Counted from the first letter of the stretch, positions 1-11,540 are shown. The stretch: DNA of 57,845 nt from Sandaracinus sp. (GCA_002699025.1 PABA01000005.1:1-57845); one strand, 5' to 3'. The notes: generated by a model from the sequence alone, not told the origin. Program-made: numbers and translations.

Positions 1-1901
<1,901 letters not shown>

Positions 1902-2004
1902 GGGCGGAAGGCCGCTCTGCATGCGCGCCGCGGGGCTCCGGCCCGGCGGCGCGGACGCGTCGAGAGGGCGGGACGGGCCGGCGCCATCGTGATAAGTGCG
2001 AGCC

Positions 2005-3546
<1,542 letters not shown>

Positions 3547-3561
3547 GGGCAGAGTGGGGCG

Positions 3562-3981
3562 GTGCGCTTCTTCGCTCCGCTGATCGTGCTCCTCGCGCTC
3601 GCCTCTGCGGCGGTCGCGCAGGCGCCCACGACGCCGACCCTGCCGACCTTGCCGTGGGGCGACACGGCACCGACGGTCGTGGAGGGCGAGGTGCGGGTGG
3701 CGGCGCTCGGCACGCCCGACCCGCGCGTGGGGCGCTGGAGCGCGGAGCGGCTCTCGGCGCGGCGGCGCGGCGAGGCGCGGGCGAAGGAGCGGCTGCACCG
3801 CTGGGTGGACGCGCAGCTCGGGCGCGTGGCGGCGTCCCCGCGGGCGGCCACGGTGGCCCATCGGGCGGTGGATCGGCACGCCGAGGTGCGGGCCGTGCGC
3901 CCGCTCGTGGACGCTTCGGCGGTGGTGCTGGTGGGGCTGCCGGCCGAGCGGCTCCCGGACGTCGAGGGCGTGCCGTGGTGA
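3562..3981 (+). CDS. Small exported protein of unknown function
   Basis: The 139-residue product begins at a GTG with a clear Sec signal peptide (RFFAPLIVLLALASAAVAQA, probable cleavage after AVAQA). The mature part is Ala/Arg/Val-rich with no recognised domain. It starts 15 bp after guaA and its stop overlaps the start of the next lipoprotein gene (GTGA), which suggests translational coupling with that gene and possibly transcription from guaBA. Function is unknown; a periplasmic location is inferred from the signal alone. Confidence 0.65.
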   Translation: MRFFAPLIVLLALASAAVAQAPTTPTLPTLPWGDTAPTVVEGEVRVAALGTPDPRVGRWSAERLSARRRGEARAKERLHRWVDAQLGRVAASPRAATVAHRAVDRHAEVRAVRPLVDASAVVLVGLPAERLPDVEGVPW

Positions 3982-4271
3982 GGGCGGCGCTCCTCGGCCT
4001 CGCGCTCCTCGGCGCCAGCGGCTGCTACCAGCAGACCCGGCCCGAACCGGCGAAGCTCCAGGTGATCGCCCAGCCCGAGGAGGCGCGGGTCTACGTCGAC
4101 GAGGCCTTCGTCGCCTCCGCGCGCGTGCTCGAGGGGCGCCCGCGGCGCATCCGGCCGGGCCGGCACCGCATCACGATCACCGCCCCCGGCCACTTCCCCC
4201 ACGACGTCGAGGTCGACTTCCCCGCGGGCACGACCACCATCCGAATCGCCCTCCGCCCGATCCCGCCCTGA
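3978..4271 (+). CDS. PEGA-domain lipoprotein
   Basis: A 97-residue protein starting at GTG 3978 (GTG 3975 is also possible). The first 17 residues form a lipoprotein signal ending in LLGASGC, so the mature protein should be lipid-anchored at the cysteine. The remainder matches a single PEGA domain: VIAQPEEARVYVDE is the usual entry strand, with the GRHRITITAPG turn in the middle. PEGA domains are small beta-sandwiches common on bacterial envelope proteins and thought to bind surface components. The start overlaps the stop of the upstream exported protein by 4 bp. Confidence 0.75.
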   Translation: MRAALLGLALLGASGCYQQTRPEPAKLQVIAQPEEARVYVDEAFVASARVLEGRPRRIRPGRHRITITAPGHFPHDVEVDFPAGTTTIRIALRPIPP

Positions 4272-4288
4272 AGACCCGTGTCAGACCC

Positions 4289-4320
4289 GTGCCCGTGCCC
4301 CTGCCCCTGCCCGTGCCCGC
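4289..4320. repeat. Hexanucleotide-like tandem repeat
   Basis: About five copies of cccgtg/cccctg lie just downstream of the PEGA lipoprotein gene. A weaker version of the same cccgtg motif recurs near 15940-15985 and 24670-24685, so this hexamer is scattered in intergenic DNA here. Confidence 0.7.
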
Positions 4321-4518
4321 AGGGCCCGGGAGGGTCTCGCTTCGGCGAGAAAGCGGTCCGCGATCCGCCGTCCGTGCTGTCGCTCGACGTGGGCGTCCAT
4401 GCCGCGTTCGCGGAGCGACCGCCGCGCGGGCTGCCGAGGCGCAGCGGGCAACAGAGCGAAGCGGGCTCGCCCCCGCGCGCTGCTGTGCGAACAGTCGGGG
4501 CGCCTCGTCGCTCCGACG

Positions 4519-4563
4519 CGCCCCGACTCAGCCCGCCCCGACTCAGCCCGCGCCGACTCAGCC
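4519..4563. repeat. 15-bp tandem repeat, 3 copies
   Basis: Units of cgccccgactcagcc start at 4519, 4534 and 4549; the third has one substitution. The last unit runs into the end of the leftward cinA-like gene and supplies its stop codon (4558-4560 on the minus strand). Confidence 0.85.
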
Positions 4564-5319
4564 CCGCCGCACCAGCTCGTCCGCGCCGATCCCCGCCACG
4601 AACTCGTCCGCGGCCGCCATCACCGCGGCCTCGTCCGGCCCGTCGAAGGTGATCTTCGTCCGGTAGTCCTCGCTCCGCCACTTCAGGTAGCTGCCGATGG
4701 TCACGCCCGGGTGCGCCTCGGCCACGTCCGCCAGGAGCTTCGCGATCGCCCCCTCGTCGCACTGCGTGTAGACGGCGTGGCTGACGAAGCCCTCGCCCCG
4801 CGCGAGCTCGTCCTTCAGCACCTCGAGCTTCAACCGGAAGACCTCGGGCACCCCCGGCAGCACGTAGACGTTCTCGAGCGCGAGCGTCGGCCAGAGCACC
4901 TCCGCGGTCCGCACGAGGCGCGCCCCCTCGACCACGTTCGCCATGCGTAGGTGCGCCTCCGTGACCTCGTTCCCCTTCGGCTCGTGGTAGCCGCGGATCA
5001 GCCGCTCGATCTCCGCCGAGCGCACCACCCGCCGCCCGAAGGCGTGGGCCACCGCGTCGATGGTGATGTCGTCGTGTGTCGGCCCCACGCCCCCGCTGGT
5101 GAAGACCAGGTCGTGGCTCGCCCGCAGCCCGTTCAGGTCCGCGGCGATCCCCTCGATCTCGTCGGGGCAGATCACCACCCGCCGCAGCTCCACGCCGAGC
5201 GCGAAGAGCGTCTGGCCGAGCACCGCCACGTTGGCCTCCTGGACCTTCCCCGTGAGCACCTCGTTGCCGATGATCAGCGCCGCGGCCGTGCGGCGCGCGC
5301 TCCCGTCTGCGGTCGTCAC
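4558..5319 (-). CDS. CinA/MoaB-like molybdopterin-binding domain protein
   Basis: The 253-residue protein matches the N-terminal MoCF/competence-damage (COG1058) domain: AALIIGNEVLTGKVQ at the start, FTSGGVGPTHDDITIDAVA as the ligand-binding loop and VLPGVPEVF in the middle. Full CinA proteins are about 400 residues with a C-terminal nicotinamide-nucleotide amidase domain. That domain is absent here, so an NMN deamidase role is not supported; the isolated domain is linked in other organisms to nucleotide (ADP-ribose or FAD-like) pyrophosphatase activity. The start is GTG 5319. It is divergent from the sirtuin gene, an NAD-consuming enzyme, with about 110 bp between starts. Confidence 0.85.
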   Translation of the reverse strand: MTTADGSARRTAAALIIGNEVLTGKVQEANVAVLGQTLFALGVELRRVVICPDEIEGIAADLNGLRASHDLVFTSGGVGPTHDDITIDAVAHAFGRRVVRSAEIERLIRGYHEPKGNEVTEAHLRMANVVEGARLVRTAEVLWPTLALENVYVLPGVPEVFRLKLEVLKDELARGEGFVSHAVYTQCDEGAIAKLLADVAEAHPGVTIGSYLKWRSEDYRTKITFDGPDEAAVMAAADEFVAGIGADELVRRG

Positions 5320-5429
5320 CGGCGCACCATAGCGCGTGGTCGCCCGGGGGTCGCCCGGCTCTCGGGCGGCCCCCAGTCGGGGGCGCCGCGGCCGCTTGTG
5401 CCGGCCGGTCGAAATTGTATGGTCCCGCC

Positions 5430-6179
5430 ATGCCCGTCGCCGAACTCGCCGGCCTGCTCGAAGACGCGCGCTACGTCGTCGCGCTCACCGGGGCCGGCGT
5501 CTCCACCGAGTCCGGCATCCCCGACTTCCGCGGCGACAGCGGCCTCTGGCAGGACGCCAACCCGATGGACGTGGCCTCCATCGACGGCTTCCTCGAGGAC
5601 CCGGCGCGCTTCTACCGCTTCTGGCGCGAGAAGTTCGCCATGCTCGCCGCGGCGAAGCCGAACCTCGCCCACCGGCTCCTCGCCGGCCTCGAGATGCGCG
5701 GGCGCATGCACAGCGTCGTCACGCAGAACATCGACGGGTTGCACCAGAAGGCCGGCTCGAGCCGCGTCCTCGAGGTGCACGGCTCCTTCCGGCGCCTTCG
5801 TTGCCTCGAGTGCGAAGCCGAGGAGGACATCGAGAGCCTCTTCCGGCGCTACGAGGGCAAGGAGGCGGAGGCGCCGCGCTGCACGCACTGTGGCTCGGCT
5901 TCGCTCAAGCCGGACGTGGTGCTCTTCGGGGAGATGCTCCCCAAGGCCTTCAAGGAGGCGGAGGCGGAGGTGCAGGAGGCCGACGTGCTCCTCGCCATGG
6001 GGACCTCGCTCGGGGTCTACCCGGTCGCCGGGCTCTTGCCCCTCGCGAAGCGCACGGGCGCGAAGGTCGCGATCATCAACCGCGACCCGACCCCCTTCGA
6101 CGAGGACGCGGACATCGTCATCCGCGCCGAGCTCGGCAAGACCAGCCGCGAGCTGATGACGATGCTCAACCTCGGCTGA
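5430..6179 (+). CDS. NAD-dependent protein deacylase, sirtuin (Sir2/CobB family)
   Basis: Removes acyl groups from lysines using NAD+. The motifs are complete: NAD-binding LTGAGVSTESGIPDFRG, TQNIDGLH, catalytic histidine in EVHGSF, zinc ligands CLEC and CTHC, and GTSLGVYPVAGL. The 249-residue length from ATG 5430 is normal; a TTG 15 bp upstream is in frame but less likely. It is divergently arranged with the CinA-like gene. It may deacylate metabolic enzymes, but no substrate can be read from the sequence. Confidence 0.95.
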   Translation: MPVAELAGLLEDARYVVALTGAGVSTESGIPDFRGDSGLWQDANPMDVASIDGFLEDPARFYRFWREKFAMLAAAKPNLAHRLLAGLEMRGRMHSVVTQNIDGLHQKAGSSRVLEVHGSFRRLRCLECEAEEDIESLFRRYEGKEAEAPRCTHCGSASLKPDVVLFGEMLPKAFKEAEAEVQEADVLLAMGTSLGVYPVAGLLPLAKRTGAKVAIINRDPTPFDEDADIVIRAELGKTSRELMTMLNLG

Positions 6180-6190
6180 CGCCGACGGGC

Positions 6191-6238
6191 CGCTGCCCGG
6201 AGAGCTCGCTGCCCGGAGAGCTCGCTGCCCGGAGAGCT
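6191..6238. repeat. 16-bp tandem repeat, 3 copies
   Basis: Three exact copies of cgctgcccggagagct start at 6191, 6207 and 6223, immediately after the sirtuin stop. The gap lies between two convergent genes. GAGAGCTC within the unit gives local dyad potential but there is no T-tract. Confidence 0.9.
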
Positions 6239-6307
6239 CGCCGAGCGGAGGCTCCCGGCTGGAAGGGTCGAGGACGTCCTCCCCCGCGGAGCTCGGACGC
6301 GCCCCGC

Positions 6308-6553
6308 TCAGAAGTCGTCGAGGGGCGCGTCGAAGTCCTCGATCTGCTCCTCGATCTCGGCCTCTTCCTCCGTGGTCTCGAACGCCGTGGCGTTGAGCGA
6401 GAGGTAGGCGCCCGCCGCGCCGAGCACCACGAAGCCGCCGAGGGCGGCCCACTTCTTCGGCGACTCGAGCTTCCGGAAGGCCCAGATCATCCCGCCGAGC
6501 GCGATCAGGCCGAGCAGGCCCCCCGCCCCCGCGATCATCATCCACGTCTCCAT
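6308..6553 (-). CDS. Small two-TM membrane protein with acidic tail
   Basis: An 81-residue protein with two predicted membrane helices (about residues 5-25 and 35-53) separated by a short basic loop (RKLESPKK), then an acidic C-terminal tail rich in Glu/Asp. The charge pattern suggests both termini outside or a hairpin. An AGGAGG-like ribosome site precedes the ATG (rc of 6557-6564). It lies about 100 bp downstream of the phosphofructokinase gene on the same strand. No family recognised. Confidence 0.7.
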   Translation of the reverse strand: METWMMIAGAGGLLGLIALGGMIWAFRKLESPKKWAALGGFVVLGAAGAYLSLNATAFETTEEEAEIEEQIEDFDAPLDDF

Positions 6554-6656
6554 CGATCCTCCTCTCGTCGCGTTCCCATTCTCGTCGCTTCGCGGGCCCT
6601 ATGCCAAGCGGCCCCCGGCGTTAGCCGGACGTGGTGCGGCCGACGCGGCAGCCCGC

Positions 6657-8063
6657 TCAGCCGCCGAGCTCGATGCCCACCGCTCGCGCCGCCTTCACCA
6701 GCTGCCCGTCCGGCGCGACCAGCTTCGGCTCGGCGGTCGCCTCCTCGAGCGGCGCGCTCACGATGCTCGTCCCGCGCAGGGAGACCAGGCGCCCGGTCCT
6801 TCGCTCCTTGCAGAGCTCGGCCGCGGCCACGCCGAAGCGGGTGCCGAGGAGCCGGTCGAAGGAGCTCGGCGAGCCACCGCGCTGGATGTGGCCGAGCACC
6901 GTCGTCCGGATCTCGTGGGGCACCATGCCGTCGAGCTCGGCGGCCAGCCGATGGCCCGCGCCGCCGAGGCGCGGGAGGTGCCCCTCGCGCCCCTCGGAGA
7001 TCGTCGAGACCGTGCCCTCCTTCGGCCGGGCGCCCTCACCGACGACCACGATGGAGAAGGTCGCGCCGAGCTCCGAGCGCTGGCGGATCTTCTTCGCCAC
7101 CCGCTCCACGTCGTAGGGGATCTCCGGGATGAGGATCACGTCGGCGCCGCCGGCGATGCCCGCGCTGAGCGAGATCCAGCCGGCGTAGCGGCCCATCAGC
7201 TCGAGGATCATCACCCGGTCGTGCGCCTCCGCGGTCGTGTGGAGCGCGTCGATGGCCCAGGTCGCCGTGGTGACGGCGGTGTCGAGGCCGAACGTGAAGT
7301 CCGTGGCGGCGAGGTCGTTGTCGATCGTCTTCGGGATGCCGACGACCGGGATGCCCATCTCCTGAAAGCGCATGCCCATGGCCATGGTCCCGTCGCCGCC
7401 GACGAGGACCAGGATGTCGATGTCGTTGTCCTTCAGGCGCCGCACGACGCGATCGCTCACGTCGACGAGCTCCTCCTCGCCCTTCTCGCCGACCGGGTAG
7501 CTGAAGGGGTTGGCGCGGTTGGAGCAGCCGAGCACGCTGCCGCCGCGCGGGAGGATGCCGCGGACGTCCATGGGGCGGAGGCGCCGGAAGCCGCCGGGCT
7601 CGATGAGGCCGGTGAAGCCGTCCTCGGCGCCGAAGACGTCGATGTCGAGCTCGTGCGCGTGCTTGACGAAGCCGCGGAGCACGGCGTTCAGGCCCGGTGC
7701 GTCGCCGCCGCCCGTGAGGATGCAGACGCGCTTGACCTTCTTCGGGCGCGGGCCCGCGGCCGCGTTCGTCGCTGCGGCCTTCCGCGGCGCCCGCTTCGCC
7801 GGCTTCCGGTTCCCCTTCTTCGGGGCGGCCTTCTTCGGGGCGGCCTTCTTCGGGGCGGCCTTCTTCGCGCCCTTCTTCGGGGCGGCCTTCTTCGCGGTCT
7901 TGCGGGACGTCTTCTTCGGGGCGGTCTTCTTCGGGTCCCGTGCGTTCTGCTTCTTCGCCGCCGAGCCGCGCGCCTTCTTCGCGCTCGTCCGCGTCGGCTT
8001 CTTCGCGGCCTTCTTCGCGGCCGCCTTCCGGCTCTTCGAGGGGGTCTTCTTCCGGTTGGCCAT
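6657..8063 (-). CDS. 6-phosphofructokinase with histone H1-like N-terminal tail
   Basis: Phosphorylates fructose 6-phosphate in glycolysis. Residues 1 to about 108 are a Lys/Ala/Pro-rich tail with repeated PKKAA units, similar to histone H1 C-terminal tails. The PFK domain follows: ILTGGGDAPGLNAVLRG, VGGDGTMAMG, GIPKTIDNDL, LELMGRYAGW and HIQRGGSPSSFDR. Gly in GGDG is associated with ATP rather than pyrophosphate use, while Lys in PKTIDND is the residue seen in PPi enzymes and in some long ATP-dependent forms, so donor specificity needs testing. Total 468 residues, against 320-420 for plain bacterial forms. The ATG at 8063 keeps the tail; no start exists at the domain boundary. Upstream on the same strand are rlmB and pyrF. 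Confidence 0.93.
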   Translation of the reverse strand: MANRKKTPSKSRKAAAKKAAKKPTRTSAKKARGSAAKKQNARDPKKTAPKKTSRKTAKKAAPKKGAKKAAPKKAAPKKAAPKKGNRKPAKRAPRKAAATNAAAGPRPKKVKRVCILTGGGDAPGLNAVLRGFVKHAHELDIDVFGAEDGFTGLIEPGGFRRLRPMDVRGILPRGGSVLGCSNRANPFSYPVGEKGEEELVDVSDRVVRRLKDNDIDILVLVGGDGTMAMGMRFQEMGIPVVGIPKTIDNDLAATDFTFGLDTAVTTATWAIDALHTTAEAHDRVMILELMGRYAGWISLSAGIAGGADVILIPEIPYDVERVAKKIRQRSELGATFSIVVVGEGARPKEGTVSTISEGREGHLPRLGGAGHRLAAELDGMVPHEIRTTVLGHIQRGGSPSSFDRLLGTRFGVAAAELCKERRTGRLVSLRGTSIVSAPLEEATAEPKLVAPDGQLVKAARAVGIELGG

Positions 8064-8158
8064 CGGGTCCTCTTCGTGACGTCGGGGGTCGTCGCGGCGC
8101 AGCGGCCGCGGGCGCGAGCATAGGCGACTCGAGGGCACCCGCGCGCGCCGTCTCGGCA

Positions 8159-8926
8159 TCAATCGCGCTGGCGCGCTGCCTCGTAGAGCGCGATCCCCGC
8201 GGCGACCGAGGCGTTCAGCGAGGCGACGGGCCCGGCCTGTGGGATGCGCGCGATCAGCGTGCAGCGCTCGCGCACCATGCGCCTGAGCCCCTTGCCCTCG
8301 GACCCGACGACGACGACGCGCCCGAGCGGCGCCTCCGGGAGCGCGCCGAGCTCCACCTCGCCTTCCATGTCGAGCCCCACGATCTGCAGGCCATCGTCGC
8401 CGAGGGCCTGGAGCGTCCGCTGGAGGTTCGTCACCTTGGCCATGCGCGCGACCTCGGTCGCTCCGGCGGAGGCGCGCACGACCACCGGCGTGACGCTCGC
8501 CGCCCGATGCTTGGGGACGAGCAGCCCGTCGGCGCCGAACGCGATCGCGCTCCGGACGATCGCGCCGAAGTTGTGCGGGTCCGTGATCTCGTCGAGCGCC
8601 ACCAGGAGCGCGGGCTCCGCGGCGCGCGCGCGGAGCTCGTCGACGCTCCGCCAGGGATAGGGCGGCCCGACGGCCACGACGCCCTGGTGCTTCACGCCGC
8701 CGCTGAGCCGGTCGAGCGTGTCCCGGTCGGCCTCGCGGAGCGTCACGCCGGCCCGCGCCGCGGCCTCGAGCAGCTCCGGGAGCTTCTCGCCGAGGCCATG
8801 CGCGATGGCGATCTCGCGGATCGTGCCGCCCTTCAGCCCCTCGAGGACGAAGCGTCGACCCGTCAGGATCCGATCGCCTTCCGGCTCGGGCCGCCGCCCC
8901 TTCCCTCGTCCACGACGCCGGCTCAC
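8159..8926 (-). CDS. rlmB: TrmH/SPOUT family RNA 2'-O-methyltransferase (RlmB-like)
   Basis: Probable 23S rRNA (G2251) 2'-O-ribose methyltransferase using SAM. The N-terminal substrate-binding domain (GRRFVLEGLKGGTIREI...) precedes the SPOUT knot with motif 1 DPHNFGAIVRSAIAFGADG, motif 2 VVVGSEGKGL and motif 3 ARIPQAGPVASLNASVA. The 255-residue length fits RlmB. The basic N-terminus RRRGRGKGRR probably contacts RNA. Its GTG start overlaps the pyrF stop (GTGA), indicating coupling. A related TrmH target cannot be excluded. Confidence 0.9.
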   Translation of the reverse strand: MSRRRGRGKGRRPEPEGDRILTGRRFVLEGLKGGTIREIAIAHGLGEKLPELLEAAARAGVTLREADRDTLDRLSGGVKHQGVVAVGPPYPWRSVDELRARAAEPALLVALDEITDPHNFGAIVRSAIAFGADGLLVPKHRAASVTPVVVRASAGATEVARMAKVTNLQRTLQALGDDGLQIVGLDMEGEVELGALPEAPLGRVVVVGSEGKGLRRMVRERCTLIARIPQAGPVASLNASVAAGIALYEAARQRD

Positions 8927-9636
8927 GAGGCCGCCTCGGCGATCTCCCGGACGATCGCGCGCGCCGCGGCGGCCGGGTCGGGGGCGTGGCGGATGGGCCG
9001 GCCGACGACGAGCAGGCTCGCGCCCCGGGCGATGGCCTCGCCGGGGCTCGCCGTGCGGCGCTGGTCTCCCTTCTCGCTGCCCGCCGGTCGGACGCCCGGC
9101 ACCACCAGCGTGGGAGCGTCGCCCAGGGCGGCGCGGAGCGGCGCGCACTCGAGGGGCGAGCAGACGAGGCCGTCGATGCCCGCCTCGGTGGCCAGCCGGC
9201 CGAGGCGCTCCACGGCGGCCTCGGGCGGGCCCGCGAGGCCCACGGCGTCCAGCTCGAGGGCGTCCAGGGAGGTGAGCACCGTGACGGCGAGGAGCTGCGT
9301 CGCGGTGCCGTGGGTCTCCTCGGCGACCGCCCGAAGCGCCGCCGGGCCCGCCGCCGCATGCACCGTCAGGTAGCGCACGCCGAGCTGGACGGCCGCGCGC
9401 GTGGCCTTGGCCATGGTCGCCGGGATGTCGTGCAGCTTCAGATCGAGGAAGCAGGCGGCGCCGGCCTCGTGGACGGCCTCCACGGCCCGGGGGCCGGCGG
9501 CGGTGAAGAGCTCGAGGCCGACCTTGAAGACGCCGACCTCGCCGGCGAGCCGCTCGAGCCAGCCCCCCGCCTCCTCGAGCGAGGGCACGTCCAGGGGAAG
9601 GACCAGTCGGGCGCGGGCGTCCATGGGCCGAGGCAT
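8923..9636 (-). CDS. pyrF: Orotidine 5'-phosphate decarboxylase
   Basis: Catalyses the last step of UMP synthesis, decarboxylation of OMP. The 237-residue type I enzyme has the KVGLELF strand with the first catalytic Lys, the DLKLHDIPATM active site (Asp-Lys-Asp network) and the phosphate-binding end VPGVRP and VVGRPI. The start is ATG 9636 (a second in-frame ATG lies four codons in). It is the first gene of a leftward group with rlmB and pfk. Confidence 0.96.
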   Translation of the reverse strand: MPRPMDARARLVLPLDVPSLEEAGGWLERLAGEVGVFKVGLELFTAAGPRAVEAVHEAGAACFLDLKLHDIPATMAKATRAAVQLGVRYLTVHAAAGPAALRAVAEETHGTATQLLAVTVLTSLDALELDAVGLAGPPEAAVERLGRLATEAGIDGLVCSPLECAPLRAALGDAPTLVVPGVRPAGSEKGDQRRTASPGEAIARGASLLVVGRPIRHAPDPAAAARAIVREIAEAAS

Positions 9637-9839
9637 GGCACAGATGCCGGCGGGAGGAAACGGGCGCGGGCGTCCGGCCCTCGCTCCTCCCGGAACGGCG
9701 CACGCCTCATGGTCGGGGGCGAGGCCAGCACGGAAGCGCCCGCGCGCGAAATCGTCCGGGTGAGCGAGCTCGAGCGCGAGAGTGCCCGATCGAGGAAGCG
9801 CCCGAGCGAGTACGCCTGAGCGAGGAAGCCCCCGAACGC

Positions 9840-9869
9840 GAAAGAGCCCAGGCCGTGGGGCCCGGGCTC
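9840..9869 (-). terminator. Probable rho-independent terminator
   Basis: Downstream of the leftward coiled-coil gene, the minus strand reads GAGCCCGGG, eight loop bases, CCTGGGCTC (9861-9869 pairing with 9844-9852, one G-T wobble), followed by a short TTTC. The stem is strong but the T-tract is weak. Confidence 0.5.
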
Positions 9870-9893
9870 CTCGTGTCCTGCAGCGGAGTGGGT

Positions 9894-10643
9894 CTACAGG
9901 TCCAGACCGGCGAGCGGATCGTCGCTGATCCCCATCATGCTGCTCGCCCGCATCGTGGAGCGACGTCGGGGACGGCGCACGCGCCGGCGCGTCGTGGTGG
10001 TCTCGGCCTCCATCGACGCCGCCGCCGCCTCGGCTGCCGCCTGCGCCTCGCGGAGGGCGCGCTGACGCTCCTCCTCGGCCTGGCGCCGCGCCTCGGCCTC
10101 GCGGGCCGCCTGCTCGCGGGCCTCCCGCGCCTCGGCGGCCTGCCGGTCGGCGGCCTCCTGCGCGAGCCGGGCCTGCTCGGCCGCACGCTCCTGCTCCGGC
10201 TTGATGACGCCGAAGTACACGCCGGCCGCACCGCCGATCAGGAGCACCACCAGCCCGACGATGATGCCGGGGTGGATGCCCTTCTTCTCCTTGGCCTTGA
10301 TGGCGGCCATCTCGCGCTCGTGCTCGAGCAGGCGCTGCTGCTCGGCGGCGCGAGCCTTCGCCTCGGCCTCGAGGCGGACACGCATCTCCGCCTCTTCCTT
10401 CTCGCGCTTCTTGCGCTCTTCCTCTTCGCGCTTCTTGCGCTCCTCGGCGAGGCGAGCCTCCTCCTCGGCGCGGAGTCGGGCTTCCTCCTCCTCGCGCTTG
10501 CGGCGCTCTTCCTCTTCCTTGCGGCGACGCTCTTCTTCCTCGGCGCGGCGGCGCTCTTCTTCCTCGTCCTTGATGCGGTCCTCCTCAAGGTCCATCAGCT
10601 CCTTGAGGTTGAAGAGGACGGAGGATTCCTTCTGCTCGGACAT
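9894..10643 (-). CDS. Coiled-coil single-pass membrane protein
   Basis: A 249-residue protein of unknown function. After a short N-terminal segment (SSVLFNLKELMDLEEDRI), residues 20-120 are an uninterrupted Glu/Arg/Lys-rich heptad region, a long charged coiled coil. A single TM helix lies near residues 125-147 (HPGIIVGLVVLLIGGAAGVYFG), followed by a second Ala/Glu/Arg-rich helix and a basic tail (TTRRRVRRPRRRS). This resembles TolA-like spanning architecture with helices on both membrane sides, but no TolA or TonB C-terminal domain is seen. It is followed by a terminator and is probably monocistronic. Confidence 0.8.
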   Translation of the reverse strand: MSEQKESSVLFNLKELMDLEEDRIKDEEEERRRAEEEERRRKEEEERRKREEEEARLRAEEEARLAEERKKREEEERKKREKEEAEMRVRLEAEAKARAAEQQRLLEHEREMAAIKAKEKKGIHPGIIVGLVVLLIGGAAGVYFGVIKPEQERAAEQARLAQEAADRQAAEAREAREQAAREAEARRQAEEERQRALREAQAAAEAAAASMEAETTTTRRRVRRPRRRSTMRASSMMGISDDPLAGLDL

Positions 10644-10700
10644 GCGGCGTACTCCGTTCGAGGAAAGGCCCTCGGTGGCGACGTAACCTAGCAGGTCGGG

Positions 10701-10722
10701 ACCCGGCCTGTCAACGCCGGGT
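10701..10722. promoter_or_regulatory. Inverted repeat between divergent genes
   Basis: A perfect 7-bp inverted repeat (ACCCGGC, eight-base spacer, GCCGGGT) lies in the gap between the divergent coiled-coil gene and the Asp-rich lipoprotein gene. Without a T-tract and with no gene ending here it is not a terminator; an operator or mRNA leader hairpin is possible. Confidence 0.3.
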
Positions 10723-10918
10723 GGCGCGCCAGCTAGCGGGAATGCTTCGGCTTTTTGGCCGCCGATCGCGCACGCGGGCCCCCGGCGACGAGAGTTGGAC
10801 CCACGAGCGCGCCCGTCCTTGGGTGCCGTCTCGCTCGCGCCGGTGGGGCGTCCGGGGCTGCCGGACGGCTACCGGTCACCGTGGACGACCTTCACGTTCC
10901 GGTCGTACCATGGCGACC

Positions 10919-11386
10919 ATGCGAGCAGGGCTCCTGGCCGCGATTCTTCTCACCGCCTGCGGCGACACGGGCCTGAACAGGCCCGCGGGGGAGGTCTGCG
11001 CCCGCTCGCTCGAGTGCGCCGCCGGCCTCGCCTGCGTGGAGGGCGTCTGCTCCGGCGACCTGGGCCCCATCGGGGGGGAGGTGCCGGCGCTGGACGCGGG
11101 AGCGGGCGACGGGGCGGTCGAGATGGACGCGGCGATGGACGTCGACGCGGGGCCGGGCGTGGACGCGGGCCCGGGGATCGACGCGGGTCCGGGCGAGGAC
11201 GCCGGGCCCATGGAAGAGGACGCCGGGCCCATGGAAGAGGACGCCGGCCCCATGGAGATGGACGCCGGGACGGACGCGGGGCCCATGGAGATGGACGCCG
11301 GGACGGACGCGGGGCCCATGGAGATGGACGCCGGGACGGACGCGGGCCCCATGGGGACCGACGCCGGCACCGACTCGGGCATGTGA
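10919..11386 (+). CDS. Asp/Gly/Met-rich repeat lipoprotein
   Basis: The 155-residue product (ATG 10919; ATG 10910 is also in frame) starts with a lipoprotein signal ending in ILLTAC. Next comes a short Cys-containing segment (CARSLECAAGLACVEGVC) of the kind found at the base of myxobacterial surface lipoproteins. From about residue 60 to the end the chain is low-complexity acidic repeats: (V/I)DAGPG, then MEEDAGP and MEMDAGTDAGP. Such repeats normally serve as spacers before a folded domain, but here the protein stops within them. The 3' end is duplicated downstream (see repeat at 11343-11540), so this may be a shortened gene. Confidence 0.65.
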   Translation: MRAGLLAAILLTACGDTGLNRPAGEVCARSLECAAGLACVEGVCSGDLGPIGGEVPALDAGAGDGAVEMDAAMDVDAGPGVDAGPGIDAGPGEDAGPMEEDAGPMEEDAGPMEMDAGTDAGPMEMDAGTDAGPMEMDAGTDAGPMGTDAGTDSGM

Positions 11387-11540
11387 GCCTCCGCGAGCCC
11401 GTGCCACCGGGATCCCGTGCCACCGGGATCCGTGCCGCCGTCGGGCCCCATGGGGACCGACGCCGGCACCGACTCGGGCATGTGAGGGCGCGCGAGCCCG
11501 TGCCACCGGGATCCCGTGCCACCGGGATCCTGTGCTGCCG
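11343..11540. repeat. 99-bp tandem duplication spanning a gene's 3' end
   Basis: The 45 bases at 11343-11387, which encode the last codons and stop of the Asp-rich lipoprotein, recur at 11442-11486 without mismatch. The following bases, including two copies of gtgccaccgggatcc, also match after a 4-base difference. The unit is therefore a 99-bp tandem duplication of coding end plus flank; the second copy is outside any gene. Confidence 0.85.

Noticed and set aside
10701-10722. Terminator
   Set aside because: It is between two divergent genes and has no T-tract.
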